A DNA stretch of 64,000 nucleotides from Rhizobium phaseoli. Lineage in GTDB: Bacteria; Pseudomonadota; Alphaproteobacteria; Rhizobiales; Rhizobiaceae. This document shows positions 1-7,639 of the stretch, one piece after another (positions within the stretch are counted from its first letter, which is position 1; each line of letters opens with the position of its first letter). The DNA lies in the NCBI RefSeq assembly GCF_003985125.1, contig NZ_ML133569.1:248001-312000 (forward strand), given 5' to 3'. A program made the translations under genes and the position numbers. Below the pieces are notes generated by a model, which saw only the letters and a list, made by a program, of their open reading frames with translations, was not told the DNA's origin and did not search any database.

Positions 1-387
1 CATGAGAAGGATCTTTATGAGACGCTTTTCGTCGCCGAGGTCGAGGATTTCCTCGAGGACAATGACGAGGAAGCCTTCGACATCATCGCCGCCACCGATG
101 TGCTGCCCTATCTCGGCGCGCTCGAGCCGCTGTTCTTCGGGGCCGCCGAGAACCTGACGCCGGGCGGCCTGTTCGTCTTCTCCTCCGAAACCCTGCCGGC
201 AGAAATTCTCGCCGGCCGCGCCTTCATGGTCGGACCGCACCAGCGCTTCGCCCACGCCGACGGCTATGTGAGGGAGCGGCTGACCGCCACCGGTTTCGAG
301 CTTGTCGAGATATCCGATATCAACGTGCGCATGGAAGAGGGACAGCCGACGCCCGGCCATCTGGTGATCGCCAAATATATCGGCTGA
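1..387 (+). CDS. SAM-dependent methyltransferase, C-terminal part (5' end outside the window)
   Basis: The frame is open from the first base, so the gene starts before the window. The visible 128 residues have the second half of a class I methyltransferase fold: an acidic stretch, then DIIAATDVLPYLGAL, and the typical post-motif strand LTPGGLFVFSSE at about residues 51-62 of the visible part. It ends with a beta-hairpin and LVIAKYIG. Many rhizobial proteins of this kind carry N-terminal TPR repeats, but that part is not visible here. The substrate cannot be told from the fragment. The methyltransferase class is fairly sure and the subfamily is not. Confidence 0.75.
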   Translation, partial: HEKDLYETLFVAEVEDFLEDNDEEAFDIIAATDVLPYLGALEPLFFGAAENLTPGGLFVFSSETLPAEILAGRAFMVGPHQRFAHADGYVRERLTATGFELVEISDINVRMEEGQPTPGHLVIAKYIG

Positions 388-491
388 CGAGAATAGTTGC
401 GCGATCGGCGAACTATCGGTTGCCGAAGTCTTGCGAACCTGATACTTAGTCAGCTGGTAAAGTTTTCCACCACACAGGAAAGGGTCGCCGC

Positions 492-1178
492 ATGTCGCTC
501 GTGTTTTATGGGCATCCGCTTGCCTCCTTCTGCCATAAGGTGCTGATCGCGCTTTACGAAAACGGCACGCCCTTCGAAAACCGGATCGTCGATCTATCCG
601 ACGAGACTTCACGTTCTGATCTCTTCCGGTTCTGGCCAATCGGCAAGATGCCGCTGCTGCGTGATGAGGCCCGCGACAGCACCATTCCCGAAACCTCGAT
701 CATCATTGAATATCTCGACCATTATTATCCCGGTCCCGCCGCCCTGCTGCCGCTGGAGATCGACCGGGCGTTGCAGGTCCGTCTCTGGGACCGCTTCTTC
801 GATCACTATGTTCAGGCGCCGATGCAGACGCTGGTCAGCAATCGCCGACGTCCCGAAGGCAAGGCGGACGAAATCGAGATGGCCGCGTCGCGGGCGACGC
901 TGGCCACGGCCTACACAATGATCGAAAAGCAGCTGGGCGACAGCCCATGGATCACGGGCGGGGCCTTCACTATGGCCGATTGCGCCGCCGCCCCCTCTCT
1001 CTTCTATGCGGAGACGCTGGTCCCCTTTTCACCCGAGCAGCCGCGACTGCGCGCCTATTATGAGCGGCTGCTGACGCGTCCGTCCTTCGCCAGGGCATTG
1101 GAAGAGGCCCGCCCCTATTTCAAATTCTACCCCTACCATGACAGGCTGCCTGCCCGCTTCCGGGATGCAGCGGAATGA
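492..1178 (+). CDS. Glutathione S-transferase family protein
   Basis: The 228-residue protein has a thioredoxin-like N-terminal domain beginning FYGHPLASFCHKVLIAL and the glutathione-binding motif IPETSIIIEYLD at about residues 64-75. The all-helical C-terminal domain contains WITGGAFTMADCAAAP, the N-capping box of the GST fold. Length is normal for the family. It probably conjugates or reduces electrophiles with glutathione in the cytoplasm; the substrate is unknown. AGGAAAGGG lies upstream of the ATG. Its stop overlaps the start of the ArsR gene by 4 bases, which suggests a three-gene operon with the regulator and the SRPBCC protein. Confidence 0.85.
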   Translation: MSLVFYGHPLASFCHKVLIALYENGTPFENRIVDLSDETSRSDLFRFWPIGKMPLLRDEARDSTIPETSIIIEYLDHYYPGPAALLPLEIDRALQVRLWDRFFDHYVQAPMQTLVSNRRRPEGKADEIEMAASRATLATAYTMIEKQLGDSPWITGGAFTMADCAAAPSLFYAETLVPFSPEQPRLRAYYERLLTRPSFARALEEARPYFKFYPYHDRLPARFRDAAE

Positions 1179-1516
1179 TCGACGGCCAGGTGGATCTCGA
1201 CCGCATGTTTCATGCGCTTTCCGACCGCAGCCGCCGCGGCATGATCGACCGCCTCGGCCGCGGCCCGGCCTCCGTCACCGAGCTGGCGGCGCCGCTCTCG
1301 GTCGCGCTGCCGACGGTGCTGAAACATCTGCAGGTGTTGGAAAGCAGCGGCCTCGTACTCTCCGAAAAATCCGGCCGGGTGCGCACCTACCGCCTGCAGC
1401 AGGATGCGCTTGCCGCCGTCGAGCGCTGGGTGGAACAGCGGAAAACCCGCTGGACCACCGCCTTCGACAGGCTGGATCAACTTCTCGCCGACGAGCCGGA
1501 GACCCTTCCCGAATGA
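1175..1516 (+). CDS. ArsR-family transcriptional regulator
   Basis: This 113-residue winged-helix protein has the recognition region LPTVLKHLQVLESSGLV at about residues 45-61, followed by a wing with RVRTYRLQ. There is no cysteine cluster of the metal-sensing ArsR/SmtB type, so it probably does not sense metals. It overlaps the GST gene upstream and the SRPBCC gene downstream by ATGA (4 bases each), so the three are probably translated as one unit. ArsR-SRPBCC pairs are common in alphaproteobacteria, where the regulator usually represses its own operon. A second such pair lies at 3346-4076 on the other strand. Confidence 0.88.
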   Translation: MIDGQVDLDRMFHALSDRSRRGMIDRLGRGPASVTELAAPLSVALPTVLKHLQVLESSGLVLSEKSGRVRTYRLQQDALAAVERWVEQRKTRWTTAFDRLDQLLADEPETLPE

Positions 1517-1989
1517 CGACACGCTCCGCAGAACACACCACCTTCGTCATCGAACGCCACCTCAAGGCGCCCGTCGCCCGGGTCTTCCGCGCCTGGTCGG
1601 CGCCGGAAGCCAAGCGTCAATGGTTCGCCTGCCACGGCGATTGGGTGCCGCTGGAATACGCCCTGGATTTCCGTCCCGGCGGGTTGGAGAGGAATTATGT
1701 TGCCGACACGGACGGGCTCCTGCATGCCTTTGACGCCCATTACATCGACATCGTGCCCGATGCGCGGATCATCTACGCTTATGAGATGAAGCTCGGCGAA
1801 GCCCGCATCTCGGTCTCTCTCGCCACCGTCGCCTTCGAGGCCGAACCCGGCGGCACAAAGATGGTCTTTACCGAACAAGCGGTGTTCCTCGACGGCTATG
1901 CCGACAACGGCGCCCGTCTTCAGGGCACCGAAATCGGCCTCGACAATCTCGAACTCTTTCTCGAGCGCGAGACAAGCCCGATCCACTAA
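1513..1989 (+). CDS. SRPBCC/AHSA1 domain protein
   Basis: The start is taken at the ATG overlapping the ArsR stop, giving 158 residues. The in-frame region upstream is only a shadow of the ArsR gene. The protein has the AHSA1 pattern: FVIERHLKAPVARVFRAWS near the N-terminus, W and F residues in the helix-grip pocket, RPGG at about residue 56, and a C-terminal helix containing GLDNLELFLE. Members bind hydrophobic ligands or act as small stress proteins. No ligand can be named. It is the last gene of the GST-ArsR-SRPBCC unit, and a palindromic element follows directly. Confidence 0.85.
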   Translation: MTTRSAEHTTFVIERHLKAPVARVFRAWSAPEAKRQWFACHGDWVPLEYALDFRPGGLERNYVADTDGLLHAFDAHYIDIVPDARIIYAYEMKLGEARISVSLATVAFEAEPGGTKMVFTEQAVFLDGYADNGARLQGTEIGLDNLELFLERETSPIH

Positions 1990-1991
1990 TA

Positions 1992-2090
1992 CATGTCGCC
2001 CAGAAGTGTGCAGCGCTTCCGGGATAACGACATGCATCAAAACAAAGGGCTAATGCGCGTGGCGTGAATCATATTTGACGCGACGCGCAT
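1992..2090. repeat. Rhizobial palindromic intergenic element, copy 1
   Basis: CATGTCG (about 1992-1998) is matched by CGACATG at 2028-2034, around a core containing GAAGTGTGCAGCGCTTCC. A second inverted pair, ATGCGCGT (2053-2060) and ACGCGCAT (2083-2090), follows. The core resembles the elements at 14474-14517 and about 6404-6440. It lies between two converging genes and may form the transcription end for both. Confidence 0.6.
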
Positions 2091-2105
2091 CAATCGGGCG
2101 AAGCC

Positions 2106-2558
2106 TCAGCCGCTTGATTTCTTCCGCGAGGCAGCAGCCTTCGCCGACGCGTTCAACGCGGCGGCGGCGCGAACGAGCGCCTTCAATGCCTCCTCGTCGA
2201 TCTTGTCGCTCTCATGGATATCGATGGCGCGCCGGGTGTTGCCTTCGAGGCTGGAGTTAAAGAGTCCCGAAGGATCCTCCAGCGCGGCACCTCTGGCAAA
2301 GGTCAATTTCACCACGCTCTTATAGGTCTCACCGGTGCAGATGATGCCGCTGCGCTCCCAGACCGGCACCCCCCGCCACTTCCATTCCTCGACAACGTCA
2401 GGCTCGGCCTGCCTGATCAGCGCCCGGACCCGCGCAAGCGTCTCGCCGCGCCAATCCCTTAGCTGCTCGATCCTCGCATCGATCAGTTGGGAGGGCGAGG
2501 CTTCTCCGGCCCCCTGCTCGGAACTGCTCTTCTTCATGCTTGCCGTCACTTCTTTCAT
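2106..2558 (-). CDS. DUF1801 domain-containing protein
   Basis: The 150-residue protein has a lysine- and serine-rich N-terminus and then the YdhG/DUF1801 fold: RIEQLRDWRGETLARVRALI, EWKWRGVPVWE at about residues 57-67, KLTFARGAALEDP, and a closing IDIHESDKIDEEALKALV. This is the frataxin-like fold of unknown biochemical role. It is the last of five closely spaced minus-strand genes headed by an ArsR regulator. The next gene upstream belongs to the same family, so the two may have arisen by duplication and divergence. Confidence 0.8.
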   Translation of the reverse strand: MKEVTASMKKSSSEQGAGEASPSQLIDARIEQLRDWRGETLARVRALIRQAEPDVVEEWKWRGVPVWERSGIICTGETYKSVVKLTFARGAALEDPSGLFNSSLEGNTRRAIDIHESDKIDEEALKALVRAAAALNASAKAAASRKKSSG

Positions 2559-2603
2559 GATTGTCTCTCTTCATTGGCCCAGATGTCGATGACATCGCTG
2601 CGG

Positions 2604-3071
2604 TCACATCCGCTCTCCGGGCAATCGGCTGGCCTGCTCCACCCAGTCGGTGAGCTGGGCTTCATCGATCTCGTCATTCTCGCGGATGTCGAGGTAACGC
2701 ACGTCTTTCTGCTTGGAAGCGCCCGGCGGCGGAGGATCGAGCAGGGCGCCGCGGAAGAAGGCCACCTTGACGTATTTCGTGAAGCAATGGACGCCGAGGA
2801 ACCAGCCCTGCCCTTCGATGCCATAGAAGGGAGAGTTCCATTTGACTGCCTTGGAGACCCCAGGCACCGCGCCGGTGATTATCATATCGAGGCGACGCCC
2901 GATCTCGCCTTTCCAGCCCGGCATCGCCGCGATATAGGCTTGCACGGGCGCGTCGCCATGACCTTTGGCGATTTGCGGGTTGCCACCCGACAGCAGCCTC
3001 GGCATCGCGGCCGGTTCGGCGACCGTCTTGCTTGTCACCTCGGCCGCCGTCTTGGATCTTCTTTCGGCCAT
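2604..3071 (-). CDS. DUF1801 domain-containing protein
   Basis: The chosen ATG at 3071 has GGGAG about 9 bases upstream; an alternative ATG lies five codons earlier at 3086. The 155-residue product has a charged N-terminus, then the DUF1801 core: VQAYIAAMPGWKGEIGRRL, VKWNSPFYG, KYVKVAFFRGALLDPPP, and YLDIRENDEIDEAQL at the end. The last block matches the C-terminus of the neighbouring DUF1801 protein, so they are paralogues. The gene lies just downstream of the small membrane protein and probably shares its transcript. Function unknown. Confidence 0.8.
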   Translation of the reverse strand: MAERRSKTAAEVTSKTVAEPAAMPRLLSGGNPQIAKGHGDAPVQAYIAAMPGWKGEIGRRLDMIITGAVPGVSKAVKWNSPFYGIEGQGWFLGVHCFTKYVKVAFFRGALLDPPPPGASKQKDVRYLDIRENDEIDEAQLTDWVEQASRLPGERM

Positions 3072-3076
3072 CGCGT

Positions 3077-3289
3077 TCACTCCCATCTTCCGCGCCGCCT
3101 CGCGGCATCGGGCAGCAAGAACAGGTAAAGATCGGTCAGCATCAACAGGCAGAGCGGCAGCCGCGCCAAGAGGCCTACCCAGACAGTCGATTTCCCCTGC
3201 AGCGCGGCGATGATATCGACGGTAACAGCAGCCGTAAAGGCGATGGACGGCCAGCGATGAATTTGCCGAAACCAGTGGTTCCAGTTCAA
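3077..3289 (-). CDS. Small two-helix membrane protein
   Basis: I place the start at TTG (3287-3289) because GGGGAG lies 6 bases before it; no in-frame ATG is nearby. The open frame continues upstream, but that part runs antisense through the SRPBCC gene reading frame and reads like noise. The 70-residue product starts NWNHWFRQIHRWPSIAF and has two hydrophobic stretches (about residues 14-30 and 36-58) ending in an arginine-rich tail. I have a general memory of rhizobial small membrane proteins of this shape, without a known function. Its end overlaps the upstream possible start of the DUF1801 gene. Confidence 0.6.
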   Translation of the reverse strand: MNWNHWFRQIHRWPSIAFTAAVTVDIIAALQGKSTVWVGLLARLPLCLLMLTDLYLFLLPDAARRRGRWE

Positions 3290-3345
3290 TAGGATCTCCC
3301 CGGGGAAATGAGCTTCAGCGACGCAAGGTCCGTCTATCGACGATC

Positions 3346-3756
3346 TCACTCCGACCGCGCCAGAACCTGCTCCAGATTTGCAAAGAACTGCGTCCACCCG
3401 CTCCTGGCGCCCCCGTACGCCTGCCGCTGATCCGCCCGGAAGCCGGATTGCTCCATCCGCAAATGCGTGCCGGTGGCGGTTGGGGTGAGAGTCCAGGTGA
3501 CTATGCTTTCCAACCCATAGGCTTCCCAGCTGTAAGACAGGGTCTTGTTCGGCTCGACTTCCAGGACCTTGCAGTCGACAGAGCCCCAATCCGCGCTGAA
3601 ACTGAAACGATGATTGATGGCGGGCTTGAAGTCGCTCTTCATCAGCCACTCCTGGAGCAGGTGCGGCTGCGTGAGCGCTCGCCAGATCTTTTCCGAGGGA
3701 AAGGGTATTTCCCGCTCGATGACGACGGAGCGCGTCTCTGCCGATGTGTCGGTCAT
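3346..3756 (-). CDS. SRPBCC/AHSA1 domain protein
   Basis: This 136-residue protein has the AHSA1 layout: VVIEREIPFPSEKIWRALTQPHLLQEWL at the N-terminus, the beta-strand FSFSADWGSVDCKVLEVEPNKTLSYSW split over two strands, a TPTATGTHLRMEQSGF strand and a C-terminal helix WTQFFANLEQVL. It overlaps the ArsR gene by 4 bases. It resembles the protein at 1513-1989 in family but is clearly different in sequence. It probably binds a small hydrophobic ligand; the ligand is not known. Confidence 0.86.
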   Translation of the reverse strand: MTDTSAETRSVVIEREIPFPSEKIWRALTQPHLLQEWLMKSDFKPAINHRFSFSADWGSVDCKVLEVEPNKTLSYSWEAYGLESIVTWTLTPTATGTHLRMEQSGFRADQRQAYGGARSGWTQFFANLEQVLARSE

Positions 3757-4076
3757 TGATCCATCCTTTTCAGCAAATCTTCGAGATCGTTAAAGCGGCT
3801 TTGCCAGAAGCCGGCCATCTCGCTCGTCCAGTCGACCAGCGGAGCCAGCGCGCCAAGCTGCGCACTGTAGTGGGTCTGCCGCCCTTCGTGGCGGTCGCGC
3901 ACCAATCCGGCCTGCTTCAGGATCCCGAGATGTTTCGAAACAACCGGCTGAGATACGCCGGCCCGGGCCGTCAGAGCCCCGACAGTCTTCTCTCCTTCCC
4001 GGCACAGCCGCTCGAACAGCGCTCGCCGCGTCGGATCCGCGAGCGTCCGAAATAGTACATCGTGAGCATCTGGCAT
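3753..4076 (-). CDS. ArsR-family transcriptional regulator
   Basis: The 107-residue protein is a plain winged helix: LFRTLADPTRRALFERL, then the recognition helix region VSQPVVSKHLGILKQAGLV at about residues 41-59, and the wing RDRHEGRQTHYSAQ. No metal-binding cysteines are present. It heads a minus-strand run of five small genes. A perfect inverted repeat lies at 4082-4105, right in front of the start codon, and is a good candidate for its own operator. Confidence 0.9.
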   Translation of the reverse strand: MPDAHDVLFRTLADPTRRALFERLCREGEKTVGALTARAGVSQPVVSKHLGILKQAGLVRDRHEGRQTHYSAQLGALAPLVDWTSEMAGFWQSRFNDLEDLLKRMDQ

Positions 4077-4081
4077 TGATG

Positions 4082-4105
4082 ATTCATACCTCTGGAGCTA
4101 TGAAT
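4082..4105. promoter_or_regulatory. Inverted repeat in front of the ArsR gene, candidate operator
   Basis: ATTCATA (4082-4088) and TATGAAT (4099-4105) form perfect 7-base arms around a 10-base spacer, 5 bases upstream of the ArsR start codon. Autoregulatory ArsR sites usually lie in this position. A second perfect palindrome, ATAGCTT-CA-AAGCTAT, lies further upstream at 4221-4236. Binding is an inference. Confidence 0.45.
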
Positions 4106-4292
4106 TTACGTATAGCTGCCGAGGCATACGTGAGTCAAGCCGAAAGCATGGTACGCGGTGCTGAAAAAGCGAAGTAGAAGAACACCAAAGGTTTTCGGCG
4201 CATAGCGACTGAGAGATTACATAGCTTCAAAGCTATACATAGAAACATCTTGCATCGATCGCGCACCGCCGTTGCGACAAGCGTATTCGCGG

Positions 4293-4667
4293 TCACGACC
4301 TCTCAGGACGCTCGGCGGCCAGCCGCTCCCGAATGAAGGTGGGGCCACCGGCAAGACGCGCCGCAAGCAGGCTCGCGGGATCAACCAGACGCCAATAGGG
4401 CGTCACCGCCGAAACCGGCTCGCCCTTTGCCAACGCGCCGAAGGACAGTTCGGCGATGGCTCTCAAATGCCGCTGCACCGTAACCGGGCAGCAGGCGTCC
4501 GCCGCGTATTGAGTGGCGAGGCAGCGGCGAAGAGCACCGAGATCGGTGCGAACCCCTTGTGGTGCTGATCGGATCTGCTCCGCGACCATCTGCTGCGACG
4601 GAATGAGCATCGCTTGCATGCCGCTGCGGCCCTTGCGCCGCTGCTTGATCATCGGAGTTTCGCTCAT
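4293..4667 (-). CDS. Hypothetical protein, possibly MGMT-like
   Basis: GAGGAATGAT in front of the ATG is a good ribosome binding site, giving 124 residues. The C-terminal half (PVSAVTPYWRLVDPASLLAARLAGG, split here at residue 90) recalls the DNA-binding helix and arginine-finger region of O6-alkylguanine alkyltransferase-like proteins (compare PCHRVV there), but the active cysteine motif PCHR is absent. The CCPVTVQRHLRAIAEL segment looks helical. I cannot name a function with confidence. It stands alone between the ArsR operon and the dehydrogenase gene. Confidence 0.55.
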   Translation of the reverse strand: MSETPMIKQRRKGRSGMQAMLIPSQQMVAEQIRSAPQGVRTDLGALRRCLATQYAADACCPVTVQRHLRAIAELSFGALAKGEPVSAVTPYWRLVDPASLLAARLAGGPTFIRERLAAERPERS

Positions 4668-4827
4668 ATCATTCCTCGGAGCATTTCGCCTTCCTGCAAT
4701 CTAGAGCCGAAACGAACGACGGCCAGCCTCGTCATGTCAATCGACGGGAAGTCGCTTCTGACGGCTTTTCTGCTCCCGCCGTTTCGGTTAATCCTCGGGG
4801 CCTCTCACTTGGGAAAGGATAGGACAT

Positions 4828-5697
4828 ATGGCTAAAGTCGCGTTCATCGGTCTCGGCGTCATGGGTTTTCCCATGGCCGGCCACCTGAAGATCAAGGGCG
4901 GCCACGATGTTACCGTCTACAATCGCACCGCCGAGAAAGCCGCCGCCTGGGCTGAGAAATTCTCCGGCAAATCCGCTTCTACCCCGGCTGCGGCGGCAGA
5001 GGGGGCCGATTTTGTCTTCGTCTGCGTCGGCAACGACGAAGATCTCCGGTCGGTGACATTGGGCGAGAGCGGCGCTCTGCACGGCATGAAGCCTGGGTCG
5101 GTGCTGATCGACAACACCACCGCCAGCGCCGAGGTCGCGCGCGAACTTTATGCAGCGGCAAAGCAAAAAGGTGTCGACTTTATCGACGCTCCGGTTTCTG
5201 GCGGCCAGGCCGGCGCCGAGAACGGTGTCCTGACTGTCATGTGCGGCGGCGACGAAGCAGTCTTTGAACGCGCCAGGCCGGTCATCGAAGCCTATGCCAG
5301 AATGGTCGGCCTGATGGGGCCGGCAGGCTCCGGCCAATTGACCAAGATGATCAACCAGATCTGCATCGCCGGTCTCGTCCAGGGCCTCGCCGAAGGGCTG
5401 CATTTCGGCAAGCGCGCCGGCCTCGATATCGAAAAGGTCGTCGAGGTGATCTCCAAGGGTGCGGCAGGCTCCTGGCAGATGGAAAACCGCCACAAAACCA
5501 TGAACGCCGGCAAATATGATTTCGGCTTCGCAGTCGACTGGATGCGCAAAGATCTCAGCATTGTGCTCGCCGAAGCCCGCCGCAACGGCGCCAAGCTGCC
5601 GGTCACGGCCGTTGTTGATCAGTTCTACGGCGACGTGCAGGCGATGGGCGGCAATCGCTGGGACACGTCCTCGCTGCTTGCCCGCCTCGAGAAATGA
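4828..5697 (+). CDS. NAD(P)-dependent beta-hydroxyacid dehydrogenase (3-hydroxyisobutyrate dehydrogenase family)
   Basis: The 289-residue protein has the Rossmann motif IGLGVMGFPMAGHL at residues 7-20, the substrate-binding signature DAPVSGGQAG at about 120-129, and the catalytic lysine in GQLTKMINQ (K173). The C-terminal helical domain is complete. The family oxidises 3-hydroxy acids or reduces tartronate or succinate semialdehydes; substrate cannot be fixed from sequence. It overlaps the next gene by 4 bases, so the two are probably co-transcribed. Confidence 0.88.
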   Translation: MAKVAFIGLGVMGFPMAGHLKIKGGHDVTVYNRTAEKAAAWAEKFSGKSASTPAAAAEGADFVFVCVGNDEDLRSVTLGESGALHGMKPGSVLIDNTTASAEVARELYAAAKQKGVDFIDAPVSGGQAGAENGVLTVMCGGDEAVFERARPVIEAYARMVGLMGPAGSGQLTKMINQICIAGLVQGLAEGLHFGKRAGLDIEKVVEVISKGAAGSWQMENRHKTMNAGKYDFGFAVDWMRKDLSIVLAEARRNGAKLPVTAVVDQFYGDVQAMGGNRWDTSSLLARLEK

Positions 5698-6377
5698 TCG
5701 GCCCCTCCTCCGATCCCGCTGAACTGATCGCGCATCTCGAGACGCTGCGCTCGGAGGAGAATGTCGCCGGGATGGCGCGCTTCGGTATCGTCACCGGTCG
5801 CGCTCTCGGCATTTCCAATCCCGATATCAGGGGGGTCGCCAGACTGGCCAAGAAGGATCACCTCAGGGCAATGCAGCTCTGGCACAGCGATATCCGCGAA
5901 GCCCGCCTGCTTGCACTCTATACGGCTGAGCCGAAGCAGCTGACGGCGGAAGAGGCCAGAAGCTGGGCCAATGATTTCAACTCCTGGGAGATCGTCGATT
6001 GCGCCGCCGATCTCTTCGTCGGAGCCCGACTGGACGAACTCATACCGGAATTCGCCGCCGACGAGCGCGAGTTCGTTCGCCGCGCCGCCTTCGCCATGAT
6101 ATCAGCCACCGCCGTCCACCGGAAGAACGAGGGAGATTTGGCTATCCTTGCCTGGCTGCCACTGATCCAGGCGCATTCCGGCGACTCCCGCAACTTTGTT
6201 CGGAAGGCGGTCAATTGGGCACTGCGCAGCATCGGCAAACGCAATCACGGCTGCCACGGCCCGGCGCTGCGGCTGGCGAAGCTCCTGGCTGAAAGCTCGG
6301 ATAAAACCGCCCGCTGGATCGGCAGGGATGCGGTCAGGGAACTGAGCGGCGAAAAGCTGATGGCGCGGCTGAAATAG
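5694..6377 (+). CDS. AlkD-like DNA alkylation repair protein
   Basis: The 227-residue protein is built of HEAT-like helical repeats: LIAHLETLRSEENVAGMARFGI, NPDIRGVARLAKK, LWHSDIREARLLALY, and W-rich helices FNSWEIVDCAADLF and VNWALRSIGKRN. This is the AlkD pattern, a glycosylase fold that removes N3/N7-alkylpurines. It starts inside the last codons of the dehydrogenase gene. Family membership is clear; activity is assumed from the family. Confidence 0.8.
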   Translation: MIGPSSDPAELIAHLETLRSEENVAGMARFGIVTGRALGISNPDIRGVARLAKKDHLRAMQLWHSDIREARLLALYTAEPKQLTAEEARSWANDFNSWEIVDCAADLFVGARLDELIPEFAADEREFVRRAAFAMISATAVHRKNEGDLAILAWLPLIQAHSGDSRNFVRKAVNWALRSIGKRNHGCHGPALRLAKLLAESSDKTARWIGRDAVRELSGEKLMARLK

Positions 6378-6403
6378 CGATGCGACATCGAATGCATGCC
6401 TCG

Positions 6404-6440
6404 CTAAAGTGTGCAGCGGTTGTCTAATCGCATCCTGCTT
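6404..6440. repeat. Degenerate copy of the palindromic intergenic element
   Basis: The string AAAGTGTGCAGCGGTTGTC matches the core of the elements at 1992-2034 and 14474-14517 (AAGTGTG-AGCGGTTTTC), but the flanking inverted arms are largely lost. It lies just after the AlkD-like gene. Confidence 0.4.
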
Positions 6441-6522
6441 GTCAATGAGGTTTGGCCACGGGCATTTTCGCTGCGTTGCGCGACAGGCAACGCTGCATAA
6501 TTTTAGCAGGGAGCGTCCGCTA

Positions 6523-6744
6523 TTACCGATCGCGCGCCTTGAGACCGTCTTCGGTTTCTGACTTATTCAGCTGGCCTGTTCGTGAGCCTTTGTCGTTTGG
6601 GTTCGGTGTCGGCGTCTCTCTTGTATCTCGTGGCGGATCTTGGCGATCGTCAGACTCCGCGGGCGCCACCTGGTCGTCGGAACGGCGGACAGGCTGCTTT
6701 TTAGGGTCGATCCGTTTGGCGGGGGCAGCAATTTTTCCAGACAT
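6523..6744 (-). CDS. Small hydrophilic protein of unknown function
   Basis: The start at 6744 is well marked: GGAGG lies 7 bases upstream of ATG. The 73-residue product is almost entirely charged and polar, with runs such as KRIDPKKQPVRRSDD and DDRQDPPRDTRETPTP, and ends KSETEDGLKARDR. It has no hydrophobic core and is probably disordered. A longer open frame upstream is antisense to the CBS gene and is not real. It is divergent from the CBS-domain gene. I do not recognise a family. Confidence 0.6.
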   Translation of the reverse strand: MSGKIAAPAKRIDPKKQPVRRSDDQVAPAESDDRQDPPRDTRETPTPNPNDKGSRTGQLNKSETEDGLKARDR

Positions 6745-6978
6745 AGCCGGTTCCTCCAGCTTCACCGACAAGAACCGACCGCCAAACTGAAGGTTCCGAG
6801 TCAGGCCCAGCGATCTGTCAACGACCGATGATGAGGATCCCGCCATCGGCGAGGAGAAGGAAGAGAGACGCTCCGGCACATTTTTTACCACTGGGCCTTT
6901 GACAGGAACGTTTCCGACCGATGTGCGTTGATTGTTTTTGTCCAGCGGCTTGGCGCGCACAACATGAGGGAGGCTATC

Positions 6979-7416
6979 ATGAAAGTCAGCAATTGCATGA
7001 CCACCGACGTTCAGATCACCGATCCGGACCAGACATTGCGGGAAGTTGCCGCAATGATGGGACGTCTCGATGCCGGCGCTCTCCCGGTGGCAGAGAATGA
7101 TCGGCTGGTCGGGATGATCACTGATCGCGACATTGCCATTCGTGGCGTGGCAGAGGGCAAAGGTCCCGACGCAAAGGTCCGGGATGTAATGAGTACCGAT
7201 GTCAAGTACTGCTTCGATGACGAAGATTTGGAAGACGTTCTTCACAACATGGGGGATCTTCAAGTGCGGCGCTTGCCGGTGCTGAACCGAAGCAAGCGGC
7301 TGGTCGGCATCATCTCGCTTGGCGATCTCGCCATGAAGGGCGAGACCATGGAAACAGGCAGAGCACTGAGCGGCATTTCGCAACGTGGGGGCGCACATTC
7401 GCAGACGGCCCACTGA
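6979..7416 (+). CDS. CBS-domain pair protein
   Basis: I choose the ATG at 6979 because GGGAGG lies 6 bases before it; an earlier in-frame start adds 17 unlikely residues. The 145-residue protein is two CBS motifs: VSNCMTTDVQITDPDQTLREVA with GALPVAENDRLVGMITDRDIAIR, and VRDVMSTDVKYCFDDEDLEDVL with RRLPVLNRSKRLVGIISLGDLA. Such stand-alone CBS pairs bind adenine nucleotides and are often stress- or hypoxia-induced. There is no fused output domain. Confidence 0.9.
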   Translation: MKVSNCMTTDVQITDPDQTLREVAAMMGRLDAGALPVAENDRLVGMITDRDIAIRGVAEGKGPDAKVRDVMSTDVKYCFDDEDLEDVLHNMGDLQVRRLPVLNRSKRLVGIISLGDLAMKGETMETGRALSGISQRGGAHSQTAH

Positions 7417-7639
7417 CGGTCCGCGTGGCGCCACAGAAAAGCTGTCCACGGGCCGGCAGTCATCTGATCATTCATCTCTCTCGCGGCCATTGCCTTTGGC
7501 GCGAAAGTTGGGCAATTGCGCACATCCAGACGCCTCACGTAGCTCCGCTGCTATGGCCCAAGGGCTTATGGGAACGACGCCACGAGATTGATTTGTTTTT
7601 GTTTATCAATGCCTTGGCACGTCAGCCAAAGCTGCACTA

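Noticed and set aside
6745..7449. Upstream extension of the small charged protein frame
   Set aside because: This part is antisense to the CBS gene. The Shine-Dalgarno at 6752-6756 marks the real start downstream.
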